Shown one piece after another: positions 48,347-61,150 of a stretch of DNA of 64,000 nucleotides (the stretch's first letter is position 1; every line of letters starts with the position of its first letter). Where the stretch lies: positions 439,001 through 503,000 of the forward strand of contig CM055318.2 in the NCBI GenBank assembly GCA_029255685.2, given 5' to 3'. The position numbers and the translations under genes are program-made. The notes under the pieces are model-generated. The model was not told the DNA's origin and did not search any database. It saw nothing but the letters and a program-made list of their open reading frames with translations. Source of the DNA: Silene conica. Its lineage: Eukaryota > Streptophyta > Magnoliopsida > Caryophyllales > Caryophyllaceae.

Positions 48347-50169
48347 CTCGAGAAGACTGAATCGGTATTAATGGATATAACTCTGTGTCCGGTCTTCCTA
48401 CTTTCGCGAGGATAATCTGAAATCGTTTTAAGCATACAATATACATACGGAGTATGTAACGATTATATTAGAACTATCAGTAGATTAGATCACCGCGTAT
48501 GCTGTATGAAAAGAGACCGTTCTAAGTTTACAATGATCACAGATGAGATTTCGTAATCAGTTAAGGATGAAACCTCTTTTAGGCTTACGAAACAAAGTCG
48601 CCCTCGCTTTCATGGGAACGGCCTATGTTCGGCATATTCGGATAGTGGTCCATTGCTACAAGCTTATGACCAAAACATGACCAAACCGTCTTCCCCACAT
48701 AGCGGTCCATTTATTCCTATGAGGCTATCAGCTTATCATCAAAATAGTCGTCCAAACGGAAGATACGAGGTTCAATTGTACGATCAATAAACCATTTTAT
48801 ATTATTCGAATCCAATTTATTACATTTTAGAATTGTAATTTTAATCTCAATAATATAACTCGTCGTGAAAATAAAATACTTCGAGAAAACAGAATTCAAC
48901 AAGTAAATTACTAAATTGAACGAAAATAATCAGACGTTTGTACAACGGCCCAAGTTTCCGATCTTAATAATAAGAACGCAACCGTCATCCAATCCTACAA
49001 AATTATCCGATGCTATTGCCAGAGAAATGATTTCCGATGAAGTATCAAATCGGTGTACAAGTAAAGTAAAACTACAAATGAATATAGTCAGTTACTAAAA
49101 ACAATTTTCTTACGGGTATTTGGGTCAATTAGTATATAATTTTACACTAATACTTGCGTAGAACCGTCTTACAGGTTTACACAAGTAGCTAACTAGGAGA
49201 TGTGGGTAAATAAACAGTAAAATCGTTCCGTTTTTCAAAGGAAAGTACTCTCAAATCCAGTGTGACGTTCTGTTTCCTTGCCTTCCTTCAGAATTTACTT
49301 CCGCAAGACATTACTGCAACAAAAACAAAAACAAAAACAAAAACAAAAACAACTTTGTCTCATGCGTCACGGGGTCTGGAATACGGTTCTATATAACGTT
49401 ACATACGTGATAACAACACAAAGAAGCCGGTTTTGGACGTCCTGAAAACAAAGTCAAGTAAAGCATTCCATGAGTTTTTCATAACGGAAGAGTTTCTGTT
49501 TGTTTTCAAGGGAAAAGAAGTGCTTCTTAGTTATTAGGGAGTTTTTCACAACGTATCAAAGATTTCTTGAGAAAACGGGAAAATGGATTAAATACTGTAC
49601 AACATAAGTGTCGACTCGTGAAATTATGCCACATTGGTCTATTATGAACAAGGTAGCACCAAAACGGACACGGAAACGACACGGACACGGCTTTCCATGA
49701 AATTTAGGACACGGGACACGGGATTTAAATATAATAAAATATATATTTTATGGTTATAAATAACGTATAATTTTATTTTTATCATGTATTTGAATCTAAA
49801 TCTAAACAAGTAAAGCTACAATTCGACCTTTACTATAACTAATTCTCATTTTCCACCCAAACTCATCTTCTAATCGATCTTTTTTAAAATTTCATTCCTC
49901 GTCTAAACTATAATATGTTTAGTCATGTGTCCAACGAGTGTCGGGTGTTCGAGTTTCGGACACGGTGTTTGACACGAGACGGCTAATTAAGAGAAGTGCC
50001 CGTGCTACCTAGATTATGAATAATCGACTCATCTACCATCTTGAGTAGTTAGCATTAGCCATTAGTCACGTCAACTGAACCAACAGTAAATGTAAAACGA
50101 GATGCTAGTTGACGCTACCTGTGCATCATGCTCCATAAAATCTGACTAACATTGCCGAGCTAAACAAGA
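48347..50169. other. Intergenic between LOH copies
   Basis: Promoter of LOH copy 1, a (CAAAAA)n microsatellite at 49318-49352 and one hAT-like element. No additional gene seen. Confidence 0.6.
49649..50012. mobile_element. hAT-like element between LOH genes, perfect 8-bp duplication
   Basis: 364 bp, ends CAAGGTAGCAC / GTGCTACCTAG, with ATTATGAA at 49641-49648 and 50013-50020. The interior has many GGACACGG motifs. No transposase. Confidence 0.85.
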
Positions 50170-53100
50170 TCAATCTTCATGTTCGTCTTCACCTTCGGAA
50201 TCTGCATCGCAAAAGTAGCCATCAGTAGATAAATGGCAGAACCAATAATCACACAAACGGACAGATTTCACAGGATTTTTGTTGGTTCGGTTTCAGTCGC
50301 CAAAAAGAGAACCCTAATCCAAATCATTTCTCCCTGCTTCCCCGCCCCCATTGTCTCACGTAAAGCCGATGACTTACCAGAACGGACGTCATCACTAAGT
50401 TGCCCTCTCGCTTGGATTTGCTTCCAAAGCATCCGAAACATTAGTACGGCCCAATAAATATGAAGAACGAGCAAGCAGTACAAAAGTGTGTTGAACAAAT
50501 AATAATAGATAGGTCCTTCCACAGGATGCTTCTCCTTGTCTAGTGTCATAATAACTTCATAACTGCCATAGAAAAGAAGAAGCACGAATCAGACTACTCG
50601 GCTATTCTGAAGGGAGTACTTATCCGCATCAGCCTACTCCGCTATTCTGCCTTCGGACTATGATGGAACAAAACAAAGCAACAAGAACATTACCCTAATC
50701 CCTCAATGGCTCCACAAATTGCGGGATAAGGGGGGATCGGATGGACAAACAAAATAAAAATAACAAATACCACAATCTTGTGAACGACCTTTTGCATAAA
50801 TACTTGAATAATACTCCCTTCATCCCAAAAAAGATTGATACTTGTTGATCTAGACCCATGTATAAGGATATAACTATATTTACTTACGGAGTACAATTTA
50901 TACCAAACTTGTTCTCCTATTTTTATCCCTTTCTAGCTGCTTATTTTATTTGAGTAAAATGAGAATTTCACAATTTTGACCGAGCAAGTATGAATATAGA
51001 AAAACTGTTATGGGTATAGAACAATGATCAATCTTTTTGGGAAGGAGCTAAGGAGGGAACATGCTTGCATGGTATAAAATATTGCCTGATAACGTATGGT
51101 AAGTAAGGGTTTTTAAAATTGTCGCAACGATACATTTTGATAGGTAACGGGCTAAAAAAGGTGATTTTTTTATGGACGGTTGATTTTTGACAGATAAAAG
51201 CTGATACTTAGCCAGTTGAACGACTTGGTTTGATAGCCAATAATAAACCAATCCAACGAAAGACCAATCGTGACACATACATCACATTAATACCACATAC
51301 CAATATCATAGGAGGGGTGAGACAGTATTTCAGAAGAATTAATGTCGCATAATAATACCTTGGCCAAATATATAAATGTCAAGGGAGGGATGAGAGAATA
51401 AGAGACGAATGAACAATTACCTATCAAAATGTATCGTTGCGACCAAATAAAAGTGGCCATTGGCACTGAGCGATGAATCGCTCACAAAGTTTATTTACGA
51501 GATGTTTTATACTCTTCTAGAAAAAAATGTTAAAAAAATTGGGGCTAACAAGGGCATCAAATTCATCCTGGACGTGGCAGGGACTTCGAAACATGTTTTT
51601 AAGTGTCTTCAAAGGGGGTGCTTGTTGGCACGAAAAAAATGGATGGTATCAGGTCCGCAAACCATAGAGAGACGGATTACATTTAATAAAGTTAATTAAC
51701 TGAGTATAAGTTCAAAACTAAACTAGTGATTAGACGGTTAGAATTACTAACCTTGTACTCCAGAGGATCCAAAAAGGGTAGTATGTTAGGCGAAGGACAA
51801 CCCACGATATTACAAAGAGGATGAAGGAGAAGCTGGCAATTGCTTCAGCACCACTATATTTGGACATCTTCCCAACCTCGAGAAACACGTCACTGGCATC
51901 ATGGAGAGCTAAAACAATCGAACCAGCACGAGAAAATCTGCATGAATTACACCACATAAGAGACTCCATAATACATATATAACTTAAAGAGGAGAGATTT
52001 GATCGTCTAAATTGCATCCACTGCGTCTGTAAAGATTAATCCAATTACTGTTGCGTTTCTTCACGTGTGAAAATGGAAAAGACTGGTATTTGATTTTAAA
52101 AGATGTACTGTCTACAAACCGAAGTAATTTTTGAAGGAAAAAGTAATCGGAGATTTACCCAAACAAAAACCATGCAGATCCCAGAGCATTTCACCAACTC
52201 GTATTCCAAACATATTGATTTACAAAAATAGCACTGTACTGTAATTCACTAAGAAATTATAAAGGGTCTACCTCGCTAAGTAAGACAAGACGATAAGAAT
52301 AGTTGTCGCAATATGATGGCCCATCGAAACACCAAAGTCAGAACGTCTTGTCTCCCAATAAATAAGTGCAAATATCGAATATGAATAAAATCCAGCAACA
52401 TACATATACAGCCCTTTCAACTTCATCCTGCACAGAAACAGTGAAAAGGATTACACACGTACAAACTTTGAACTTTATGCGTAGCAATAAAAAAAAGTCT
52501 CGAAAATCTTACTTCATTTGCTGATCAGGCCAGACCTGATCTCCAGGACCTTGCCAAAAGTATCGTGTGTCTGTGAACCAAGGTTCATTATAAGTTACTA
52601 GAAGAGCAATAATTTCCGCTGATAGATAATATACACATTTCCACGCAGATTCCTTAAACTTTCTAAGCTTCTTTTTCTTGACAACCTCGGAATCTTTTGA
52701 CAGATCAATTTTCCCAAATATCAATCTCTTTCCTATTTTCTGCAGCAAAAAAATAAAGTACATATAGTTCATCAGAATTCAGAATCCCCGTTATACTGGC
52801 GGCAGTTCTACTCAAGGCAAATTAATCGTCATCTGGAAACAGCCTTTCCGTGTTAACCTGATGATGAGGTTGCTAATGTCTGATTCCTCCCTACCCTGCT
52901 GTTTATTCACGACATCTATCTAACAGACGATAAAAGCAACCACATTGTTGAACACAAGTACATTACTAAGAACACTAAAAACATAAAAAAAAAGCCGTTG
53001 TAGAGCGTCCAACAGCTAAATATCCATAGGAGAATCTGATTCCTAGAATGGGGGTGGGAGGCGGGACTACAGGACCCTTTAAAGCACCTGAACCCTTCGT

Positions 53101-54426
53101 CCTATAGAAGTTCGGTACATGCAAACCATAAATGCCAGAACACTACAGCATTGTTGTTCCGACAAGAATTACAAAGCTGAAAGTTGGAATCGCAAAAAAA
53201 TAAGAACTTTTCGCTCTGATAGCTACGATAATTACTAATCTAGAAATCATTAATGAAGCAAGAACACTCCAACAAGCACATGAATGTAATTTAAGTCCAA
53301 CAAGGAAAGTACAAAACATAACATTTATATACATTGGCAAAAAGTCACCAAGTATGTCAACCAACATCCCCCAAACAAGATCCTCAGCAAAACACCTTCC
53401 CATTCTCGTCTTCTCGACGCGATTATGCAATCATTAACCAAATACCTCAAGTACATCATCACCAAACAAAATCAACCCTACTAAAATTGAACCCCAATAC
53501 CCCATAACTAGCTACACATCCATTCTCAACCCGATTACGCGATGTTAACCAACTACCTCAAGTACATCATCACCAAACAAAATCAACCCTATTAAAATTA
53601 CACCCCAATACCCCATAACTAGCTACACATCCATTCTCAACCCGATTGCGCAATTTAACCTAATACCTCAAGTACATCATCACCAAACAAATCAACCCTA
53701 GTAAAATTGTACCTCAATACCTCATAACTAGCTACACATCCATTCTCAACCCGATTACGCGATATTAACCAAATACCTCAAGTACATCATCACCAAACAA
53801 ATCAACCCTATTAAAATTGCACCCCAATACCCCATAACTAGCTACACATCCATTCTCAACCCGATTGCGCAATCATTAACCTAATACCTCAAGTACATCA
53901 TCACCAAATAAATCAACCCTATTAAAATTGTACCTCAATACCCCATAACTAGCTACACATCTATTCGCAGGCCGATTACGCAATCATTAACCAAATACCC
54001 TCAAGTACATCATCACCAAACAACTAAATCCTATCAAATTCCACCTAGAACTAGCTAAACATTCAATTTATCCAAAAAAAATCCAATCTTTTAACTTCTA
54101 ACAACATGAACCAATCACTAATTACCATTCTTAAGAACAAAATATCATAAAAACATCAATATTAATCAATTCAACTACAATAACAACAATATCTAGCATA
54201 AAGATCAAATTTCAAAGTTTAAATTACCCACAAATCAAATTAATGCTAAATCAATAAATACGAAGAATAATGGGAAGTTAGAAATAACCTCAAAGACAAA
54301 TCTATCCAAGAAGAAACGAACAGTAGGGAATAAAAGAGCAAAAAAGGGAAGAACAATGAAATCATATGAATTAGGGTAAGATTCGTGTTGCCAATCAATT
54401 GAATGCAACAAATCGACGAAACCCAT
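50170..54426 (-). CDS. LOH: LAG1/LOH ceramide synthase, copy 2
   Basis: Six exons: 54426-54289, 52739-52513, 52427-52272, 51937-51752, 50562-50378, 50201-50170; 307 aa. The start [18 protein letters not shown] and end [10 protein letters not shown] closely follow Arabidopsis LOH1/LOH3 as recalled, the class that uses very-long-chain acyl-CoA. TLC domain with H159-H160 (SMGHH) and H186-D187-A-S-D190, five or more hydrophobic segments, and an acidic, probably cytosolic, C-terminal tail with Ser-Glu sites that may be phosphorylated in relatives. Introns 1 (1.55 kb, with a 110-bp minisatellite) and 4 (1.19 kb, with two miniature elements) are far larger than in copy 1 (68 and 433 bp). By motif conservation this is the more canonical of the two. 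Confidence 0.95.
50814..51048. mobile_element. Stowaway-like MITE in LOH-2 intron 4
   Basis: Ends CTCCCTTCATCCCAAAAAAG and CTTTTTGGGAAGGAG are inverted, with TA at both edges. About 235 bp, noncoding. Confidence 0.75.
51120..51444. mobile_element. Miniature element with 27-bp perfect-type inverted ends, LOH-2 intron 4
   Basis: GTCGCAACGATACATTTTGA at the left matches the reverse complement of the right end (TCAAAATGTATCGTTGCGAC); pairing continues through TAGGTAA. No clear target duplication; could be Mutator-like. Confidence 0.75.
53401..54050. repeat. 110-112-bp minisatellite, about 5.5 units, LOH-2 intron 1
   Basis: The phrase CCTCAAGTACATCATCACCA starts at 53445, 53556, 53666, 53776, 53887 and 53999, each unit also holding CCATAACTAGCTACACATC. 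Units differ by a few bases. Noncoding; not a CRISPR array, as the units have no unique spacers. Confidence 0.93.
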
Positions 54427-57400
54427 GTTGGGATTTTATGACCCAACAGTTTAAATTGATTGAAAATCAAATTAATTGAGGTAAATGTTTGAATTAAAGA
54501 GAAGAAGAAGAAGAAGATGACATGAAAGTCCTGGTTTGTTGTCTATTGAGTTTGTGATTATGAATTATGAATAATGTTGGTGGCCATGTGATGTTGATTG
54601 GATTATGAATAGATTTGACTACAATAATATTTTAAGGATTAGGATTGTGGTATGTGTGTGTGGGTGACTTTGTAAAAGTTTGAATTATTTCATAAAAAAA
54701 GTTCAACTTTCTAGTCTTGCACATGAGCACATCCTAGCTTTTAGCTACTAGATCCCGTAAACGGGTTAATTAGATCGGGTTTGAAACTGGTTAATTTAGG
54801 TTTGCATGTTTTGAAAGAGGTCGGGTTATCCTAGATTTAGGTAAAATTAATGTGTAACAACCATTTGAGTCAAATTATATTGGATCGATCAATATAAGTC
54901 TGTGTCTAGCTTTGGTCTTTTGTTTGAATATTGAATCGGGTCAATTCTCTCAATTGTACTAGTTAGTTACCTAAAAAAATGACCATATCCTAGTTATGGA
55001 GGACCATAACCAAATACACAAAATATATTATAATTTCTCAAATCGATATTAGATTATGTTTGATGTTTGATTAGTCATTTTTTTAAGTATAATTAGGTTG
55101 ACAGTTAATTGACTAAGTATATCCTATATGGCTATGTAGACCTGCTAAATGGGTTAGGAGGGTTAGGTTATATATGAAATGGGTCTACTTTGAATCGGGT
55201 CATACGGGTTAATTAAAATAATGTTTTACTCAATACTTATACGGCTGAAAAATATAAATAATTGGCTGAAATAGCCAAAATCTAACACATAGAAATCATT
55301 ATGTCGTACACGATTCCGCTTATATACCCATTTTACTAACATCATTTTTTAGTTGTTAAATTGTAAAACACTCCCTTTTATATCTATTTCCGTGTTAACT
55401 ACTTCTATTTGTTATCCTCCGCAACTCCAATGAGATAAGTAAAGACATTGGCAATTGTTTTCTAAATTAAACAACACGCATTATAGCAATTAAATTTCTA
55501 CATTAATTTGTACGGTACATTTGAAATCAATGATCGGGACTTGACTCGTTTCTCCAATAATGTCAAAGTTAAAACTTATCATAAAAATGGATGTGCAAGA
55601 GTGTCTATAACCATTTAATGATTTTTTTTTGGTACAATCATTTAGTGAACCAATAAAGATAGCTTTTGGCAAAGATGTTGAGACATATTGTATCACAATC
55701 TAACATACATTTTTACTTTTTATTTTGCACATCTGCATGTTATCAGCCGTAAAGAAAGTTTTACTTGTGACCGTTATAAATTTATGGCGCTTTACAATCT
55801 TTTTTTTCATTTGTCATTCCAATTGCTTTTCTACTTACATTTTATAAGAAATTACAAGTTTATAACAAAAAACGTCCATCACAAATGAAAATTTGCGTGA
55901 GCCATGTTACAACCAAAACAATCTTCCCACAAAAAAGTGAATAAAACACACCAATGTGAGGATGCAGCCCATATTAAAATGGACTTCAGCCCAATGTAGT
56001 CTTGAGAAACAATATCATGAATAAGGCCTCCACAATGTGGTTCAAGCCCTTAAAAAAAGTGGGCTGGGTAGATGGGCTGGCTCTAATTGATCACCTTTAA
56101 AAATGATAAACATAAAAATGGAAAATGAAAACTATTGACTAAGACAAGAGAGTAACCATCTAGCCAAGTAAATTAGTTAATAATTTTTTGTAAAAATATT
56201 TTGTTTCAATAACATAATAATTTTATATTTATAATTTTTGTATACTTAATTATGTCAATATTCAACTTAAGATATATTTTTTCCTCATTTATTATAAACA
56301 AAAAAACTCGATCACTATAACAGGTAGACTTGACAAAATTAACTCAGCTCAAAATTAACCACGACAACGTTACCTAAATGTGACTTGAAACTCGAATTCA
56401 CTTGACCCGGCCCGATCCATAAATGAATTGAACCTTCTTGGCCCGTAACTGACCCATTCAAAACCACCAAACCCGAAAATGACCCATGAAAAAAATAACT
56501 CTAATTGGCCCAAAATAACTTGAAATAAGTGTTTTTCTCTTAATAATTGACCGAAAATGTTTCATCCCGAAATAACCGACCTGCTTGACTCAAAAATGAC
56601 TAGGCCAACATCTCAAAGCAGACACAAAATCCAAAATGACCAATTTTGACCCAAATTAACCCCAAAAAATAACAAACATAAACATACCCGACTCAAATTG
56701 ACCCAAAATAAATCCAGTCTAAAAAAACTGCCCCCAAACCCGAAATTGGCCGAACTACAGCACCCGAATGTGATCCAAAAACCGAATTCATTTGACCGAC
56801 CCGACCCAAAAATGACGTGAACCTTCTTGACCCGCAACTGACCTGATCCGAAACAACTCTATCCGGAATGATCCGAAAAAACATAACTCTAGTTTTTCTC
56901 TTAATAATTAACTCGAAAATAAATTATCTCAAAATAACCAACCCACTTAATGACTCGAAAATGACATGGTCAACACATAAAAACCCCGAACCCAAATAAC
57001 CAACGCCAAACCTACTTAACCCAAAAAAATAAGAAACACGAACATACCCAACTCAAATTGATCCCACAAAAAATCAACTCGGTATAAACTCGACCCAACG
57101 GCTCATTTACCCGGTCTACTACTCACAACTTGTCACACGAGAAATATATTCCTAAAGCATTTGGAAATGTGGAATTGGCTTCATGCGTTTGCATACAAGT
57201 TGGCGGGGCACGTAAATTGTAAAGAATGCATACGGCCATACGGCATGCATTCCAAATAGTGTACGCTATCAGTCTGAATGACATTACGCATCACTTGTGT
57301 CATTGTGTGTGTTCTTAAATTATAAGGTCATCATTTCTCCAAGTGCATCTTTTCTCACCATGCCATCTACACAATAACACAATATCCCTAAACAATCAAA

Positions 57401-59389
57401 TTTAACCATGTCGTAATCCCATAATTCACATTATTTTATTATTTAATTTCGAGTTTTATAAATGACCTTTTTACCTCAATACCTCGTCGCAGGATGGGCA
57501 TGCTTTTGATTATATAGTATTTTCTTATATGTAATAATTAAACTAACGAAACCTTTCAGCTAATTTAGGCTATTGATTTAGAGGGTGTTTGGTAACTAAA
57601 CAGTAGCTTGATGAGTTTCAATCTACTGTTTTTCAATATGTTGCTTTCGGCTTCACTTTAGTAGATCGTAACTATTGAATTTATCTATAATTTCCACTTG
57701 TATATATAACAATCTATTAACCTAAACTTTATAATTATCACACTTTTACTAAATCTGCTAAGTCAAATATGTCATTTGTAATCTGCTTCTACTAATTCTA
57801 ATCTGATAAGTATCAATTTGTAATACGTTTCTACTAATTATAATCTGCTAAGTATCAAGCATGGTCAAAGTACTCATACAACACTTTTTAGTAAAGAGTT
57901 TAACACTGTTGTATTCACAGAATTACAGGACTAAACACTTAAACCCTTATTTTCTGCTTAATACAAAGTATTTTATTACGGTTTTTTTTTTTGAATTAAT
58001 AGTCAAAAGTTGTAAAGTTGTAAATAATTATTTTTTATTTTCTATTTTTAGCGTATAATACTAACTTTTGGTCAATTAAGTTCTTTTGAGTTGGTCCATC
58101 GATTACATGTAAAATTATTTACGATTATATTTTCTACAAATGCCATTTTACAAGTTAAGGTACTTAATTATGTTACTAAAATAATGTCGGAATTAAATTT
58201 TGGGATTGTACATGGATATGCTTTGTAAAATTATATATTAAAAATTATAATTATATTTAAGGAGATATTATTTCTTGAAAACTTTTGAAAAAAAATCCAA
58301 GAGATATTTAAAACCACTTGTGAGACCATTTGGAAATTTTTCCTATAATAACGTGGCTTCATTTTAATAATTTGATAAATATCTTGTTGATAGTGTGATG
58401 TGGATTGCTAAAATTTGTACTCATACTTGTTAATGCATTTTGAGATATTTTATGAATTGGATATTACTTAAATATCTTCATGCATGATTGTGCCTTTGCG
58501 CATCTAGTGGTGGAGCGAGGCGGCTAGTACAGGCGGTCGTCTATACTGACGTTTGAAAGTATCGACACTTTTAGTTAAAATGTTTGAATTGTTTTTGAAT
58601 CTCTTTATAATATTTATCCTTTTATCCTTACTGAAGAAAATTCTCGCCTTCGCTGACTTAAGATTCTGGTTCCGTCAATATTTGCATCCTCTAAATATAA
58701 TGCTCAAATTAAAGGTCAAAACAATAGTACCTATTGTTTAGATATTTATTACGAATCTACAATGTTATCCCTTAGTCAGGGACGTTTATTTAGTTTTATC
58801 TAAAACAATTTTTATAAAAGATAAAAAGAAAGAAAATAGATAATTGAGATCGAAAAGGAAAATAAAAACAATATAATTGTGGGTATTTCCTATTTATTTT
58901 TATTTGTAGTATATGTTTATTCATGCATACAATATAAATTACTCGTAGATATTTTAATCACAAATAGGATTATACATACAGATTTTAATTTTAACACTAA
59001 AACAATATAAATTACTAAAATATGAGTATAGTACATCTAATAAAAATCTAATTGAGCTTATGTGTAATTTTTTTGATTTGTTGAGCTTTTAACAATTTTT
59101 TCTTGCATTATAATATTTTAGTGTTAAAATTAAAATCTGTAGGTTTTATATGTACTATTTTTGAGTTTCAATATAATGTTTTAATTTACATTGTTTTTAT
59201 AAGGACACTTAGATTTTTTTCAATAAAACTCGTAAAATATATGTATAAGTTCAAATTCTGTGTTATAAAGCTCAAAATCTATATTACTAGATGTATACAC
59301 TAGTTGTATAATCCTCTAGTTGTATTTTAATCGTCTAAGGGGTTAAGAGGATACATTAGATGTTTATTACAAATATAATGTTATTATGG

Positions 59390-59985
59390 TGTGTTTGGGA
59401 ACCAATATTAAATTTTCAAATTTGGATTTGGACTAATTTGCTTGTTTGGCAAACTTGTTAGATTTGGATTTGGAAATCCAACCAAATCCAAGTAAGACTA
59501 AAATGACCACAATTGAAATCCACCCTCCAACCCCCCTCATTTCCAAATCTTTATTTCACTTTGCTACATTTCAAATTAAAATCATGTTGCCAAACACTCT
59601 CAGCATGTTTGGTAACTTGGAATTGGAATTGTATTCCGTAATTGAAACATTTCAAGTGTTTGGTAACCTCGAGAATTTGGAATTGAAATTGGACTCAATT
59701 CCTTACCAATTTCAACCTAGTTAAAATTTGAGTCTATCAAATCCCTACCATATAGTAGTTATTTCAATTCCATCATTATTTATGTCTTTTTTATATCCAA
59801 ATTTATTCGTAATATTTTAATTTTCGACATTTTTTCCGAACACGAATATTTTCCGTGAATTTTTTTTTTTCCCAAATAAATTTATTTCGATCACTTCGAC
59901 CAATATCCGTCTCGCCCAATTCCAATTCCATGGGTTTCCCAAACGAACTTTTGGAATTGGATTTCGTGTTTTCAAACGCGGCCTA
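59390..59985. mobile_element. Degenerate TTTGG/CCAAA miniature element cluster
   Basis: Starts GGTGTGTTTGGGAACC and ends AAACGCGGCC, with internal AATTTGGAATTG and CAATTCC pairs. It looks like one inverted-repeat element nested in another. Boundaries are uncertain. Confidence 0.4.
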
Positions 59986-60346
59986 ATGTAATGTAATTTG
60001 TGTAATATGTTGCACTATCTCTTGTATGAAATTGTTTAACACAATATTATTGTAAAATCGAGTAACATTTTACCCAAAAATCCAACAAAAATAACTTTCA
60101 TCAGTCACCATTTTTTCACTATTTTTTTTAAAAATACATAATTCTTAAGACATTTTACTTTATATCTCGTTTTTCTTTATTTTTTTATTTCAAAAGTAAG
60201 CGTAAATAATTATTCGATTACTACAAGTTAACGTCACAATATTTAGTCTAAATAAATTTGACGTCGAAACAAAATTCGAGTGAAAAGGCAGCTTTCATGT
60301 ACGTGTGTTGATATTATTGACTAGCTTTTTATATGTTGGCATTTTC

Positions 60347-60353
60347 TATATAA
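60347..60353 (+). promoter_or_regulatory. TATA box of SOFL gene
   Basis: CTATATAAGG, about 140 bp upstream of the ATG, the only good TATA match in the proximal region. Confidence 0.55.
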
Positions 60354-60491
60354 GGAAAGCTTTCATTTTAGTAGTTACTACTAATAGACTAATAGATTTT
60401 GTACCTCATTTTATTTTCAATTATTTCATTAATATTGTTGTCCATTTTATTTATATTATCGATCTTTATTATTCGCATTTTACTCAAAAAT

Positions 60492-60932
60492 ATGGAAGGC
60501 GAGGGAGAATGTAGTGGCAATGAGTCGGGTTGGACCAAGTATATCGATCCTCAAAGTGAGGACGACATAGTCACTTATAGTAGTGTCGTTGATAATGACG
60601 ATGACGATGATGATGATGTTGTTTCTTCGTATCAACATCATCATCATCATCATAGTCATCGTCATGGGTATTATGTGAACAATGAAGAAGTTGATGACTC
60701 CATTGCTTCTGACGCGTCTTCTGGTCCGGCCTATCATCACAATGGAGAGGATGAAGACGAACATCATCATGGTATTAGCAAGATATTTTCATGTGGGAAG
60801 AAATCTAGCAAAAATGTCAAGACAAAAAATAATTCAAAGTATTGTAATTTAAAGGAAACTTTATTATTGAAGACAAATATCTTATCAAGTGGTCGTGTTT
60901 TGAAGCAAAGACAAGGTAAGCAAACAAACTAG
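60492..60932 (+). CDS. SOFL: SOB FIVE-LIKE (SOFL) protein, possibly incomplete at 3' end
   Basis: Reads MEGEGECSGNESGWTKYI...: the SOFL A motif (E11-SGWTKYI) and B motif (D68-DSIASDASSGP) are both present and in the usual order. Between them are a run of Asp and a run of His (about residues 36-58) from GAT/CAT repeats. SOFL proteins are small and plant specific; in Arabidopsis SOFL1/2 they affect cytokinin content and response. Read straight through, the frame is 146 aa, ending RQGKQTN. A strong donor (ACAAG|GTAAGC) after 60915 suggests a further exon that I could not find; the next 200 bp are a SINE, so the true end may be displaced or lost. The start at 60492 is preferred because the A motif follows directly and upstream frame sequence is hydrophobic and unlike the family. 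Confidence 0.8.
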   Translation: MEGEGECSGNESGWTKYIDPQSEDDIVTYSSVVDNDDDDDDDVVSSYQHHHHHHSHRHGYYVNNEEVDDSIASDASSGPAYHHNGEDEDEHHHGISKIFSCGKKSSKNVKTKNNSKYCNLKETLLLKTNILSSGRVLKQRQGKQTN

Positions 60933-60950
60933 TGTATCTTAAAGAATAAT

Positions 60951-61150
60951 CAAGTGGTGTTAATTTAGTGGTAACTGAGTTAAACCTTAAAGTTTGCAGA
61001 AATGCAGGAGTTGAGAGGTCTCAAGTTTGATTACCAGTTGGGCGATGACCACTTGGCCACTGCAGCTCCCGAAAGGGTGGCTTACATGGTCCATGTGGTG
61101 GAGCGTGAATACATGAGACCGGGGGATTAAACCCCTCGTTATAAAAAAAA
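60951..61150 (+). mobile_element. tRNA-derived SINE, copy next to SOFL gene
   Basis: Same family as 16512-16683: GTGGTGTTAATTTAGTGGTA, TCAAGTTTGATTACC, GGCCACTGCAGCTCCCGAAA, then an A run. It starts 35 bp after the SOFL splice donor. No clear target duplication. Confidence 0.82.

Larger units (their letters stand above)
54427..60491. other. 6-kb intergenic block between LOH-2 and SOFL
   Basis: No coding exon recognised. Holds the LOH-2 promoter, ACCCG/GACCC-rich degenerate repeat DNA (54.74-55.24 and 56.33-57.13 kb, the latter with inverted-looking ends AGGTAGACTTGAC and ACCCGGTCTACTA), a reversed GTGACG-type element near 55.8 kb, and AT-rich family copies at 59.0-59.3 kb. Confidence 0.6.

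Noticed and set aside
51460-51699. Plus-strand frame in LOH-2 intron 4
   Set aside because: No homology recognised; lies antisense in an intron next to miniature elements. Could be a decayed fragment, but nothing supports a gene.
53401-54050. CRISPR-like array
   Set aside because: Plant nuclear DNA; units are contiguous minisatellite copies without unique spacers.
60480-60770. Minus-strand Met/Ile-rich frame over SOFL
   Set aside because: Shadow of the GAT/CAT repeats of the SOFL coding strand.
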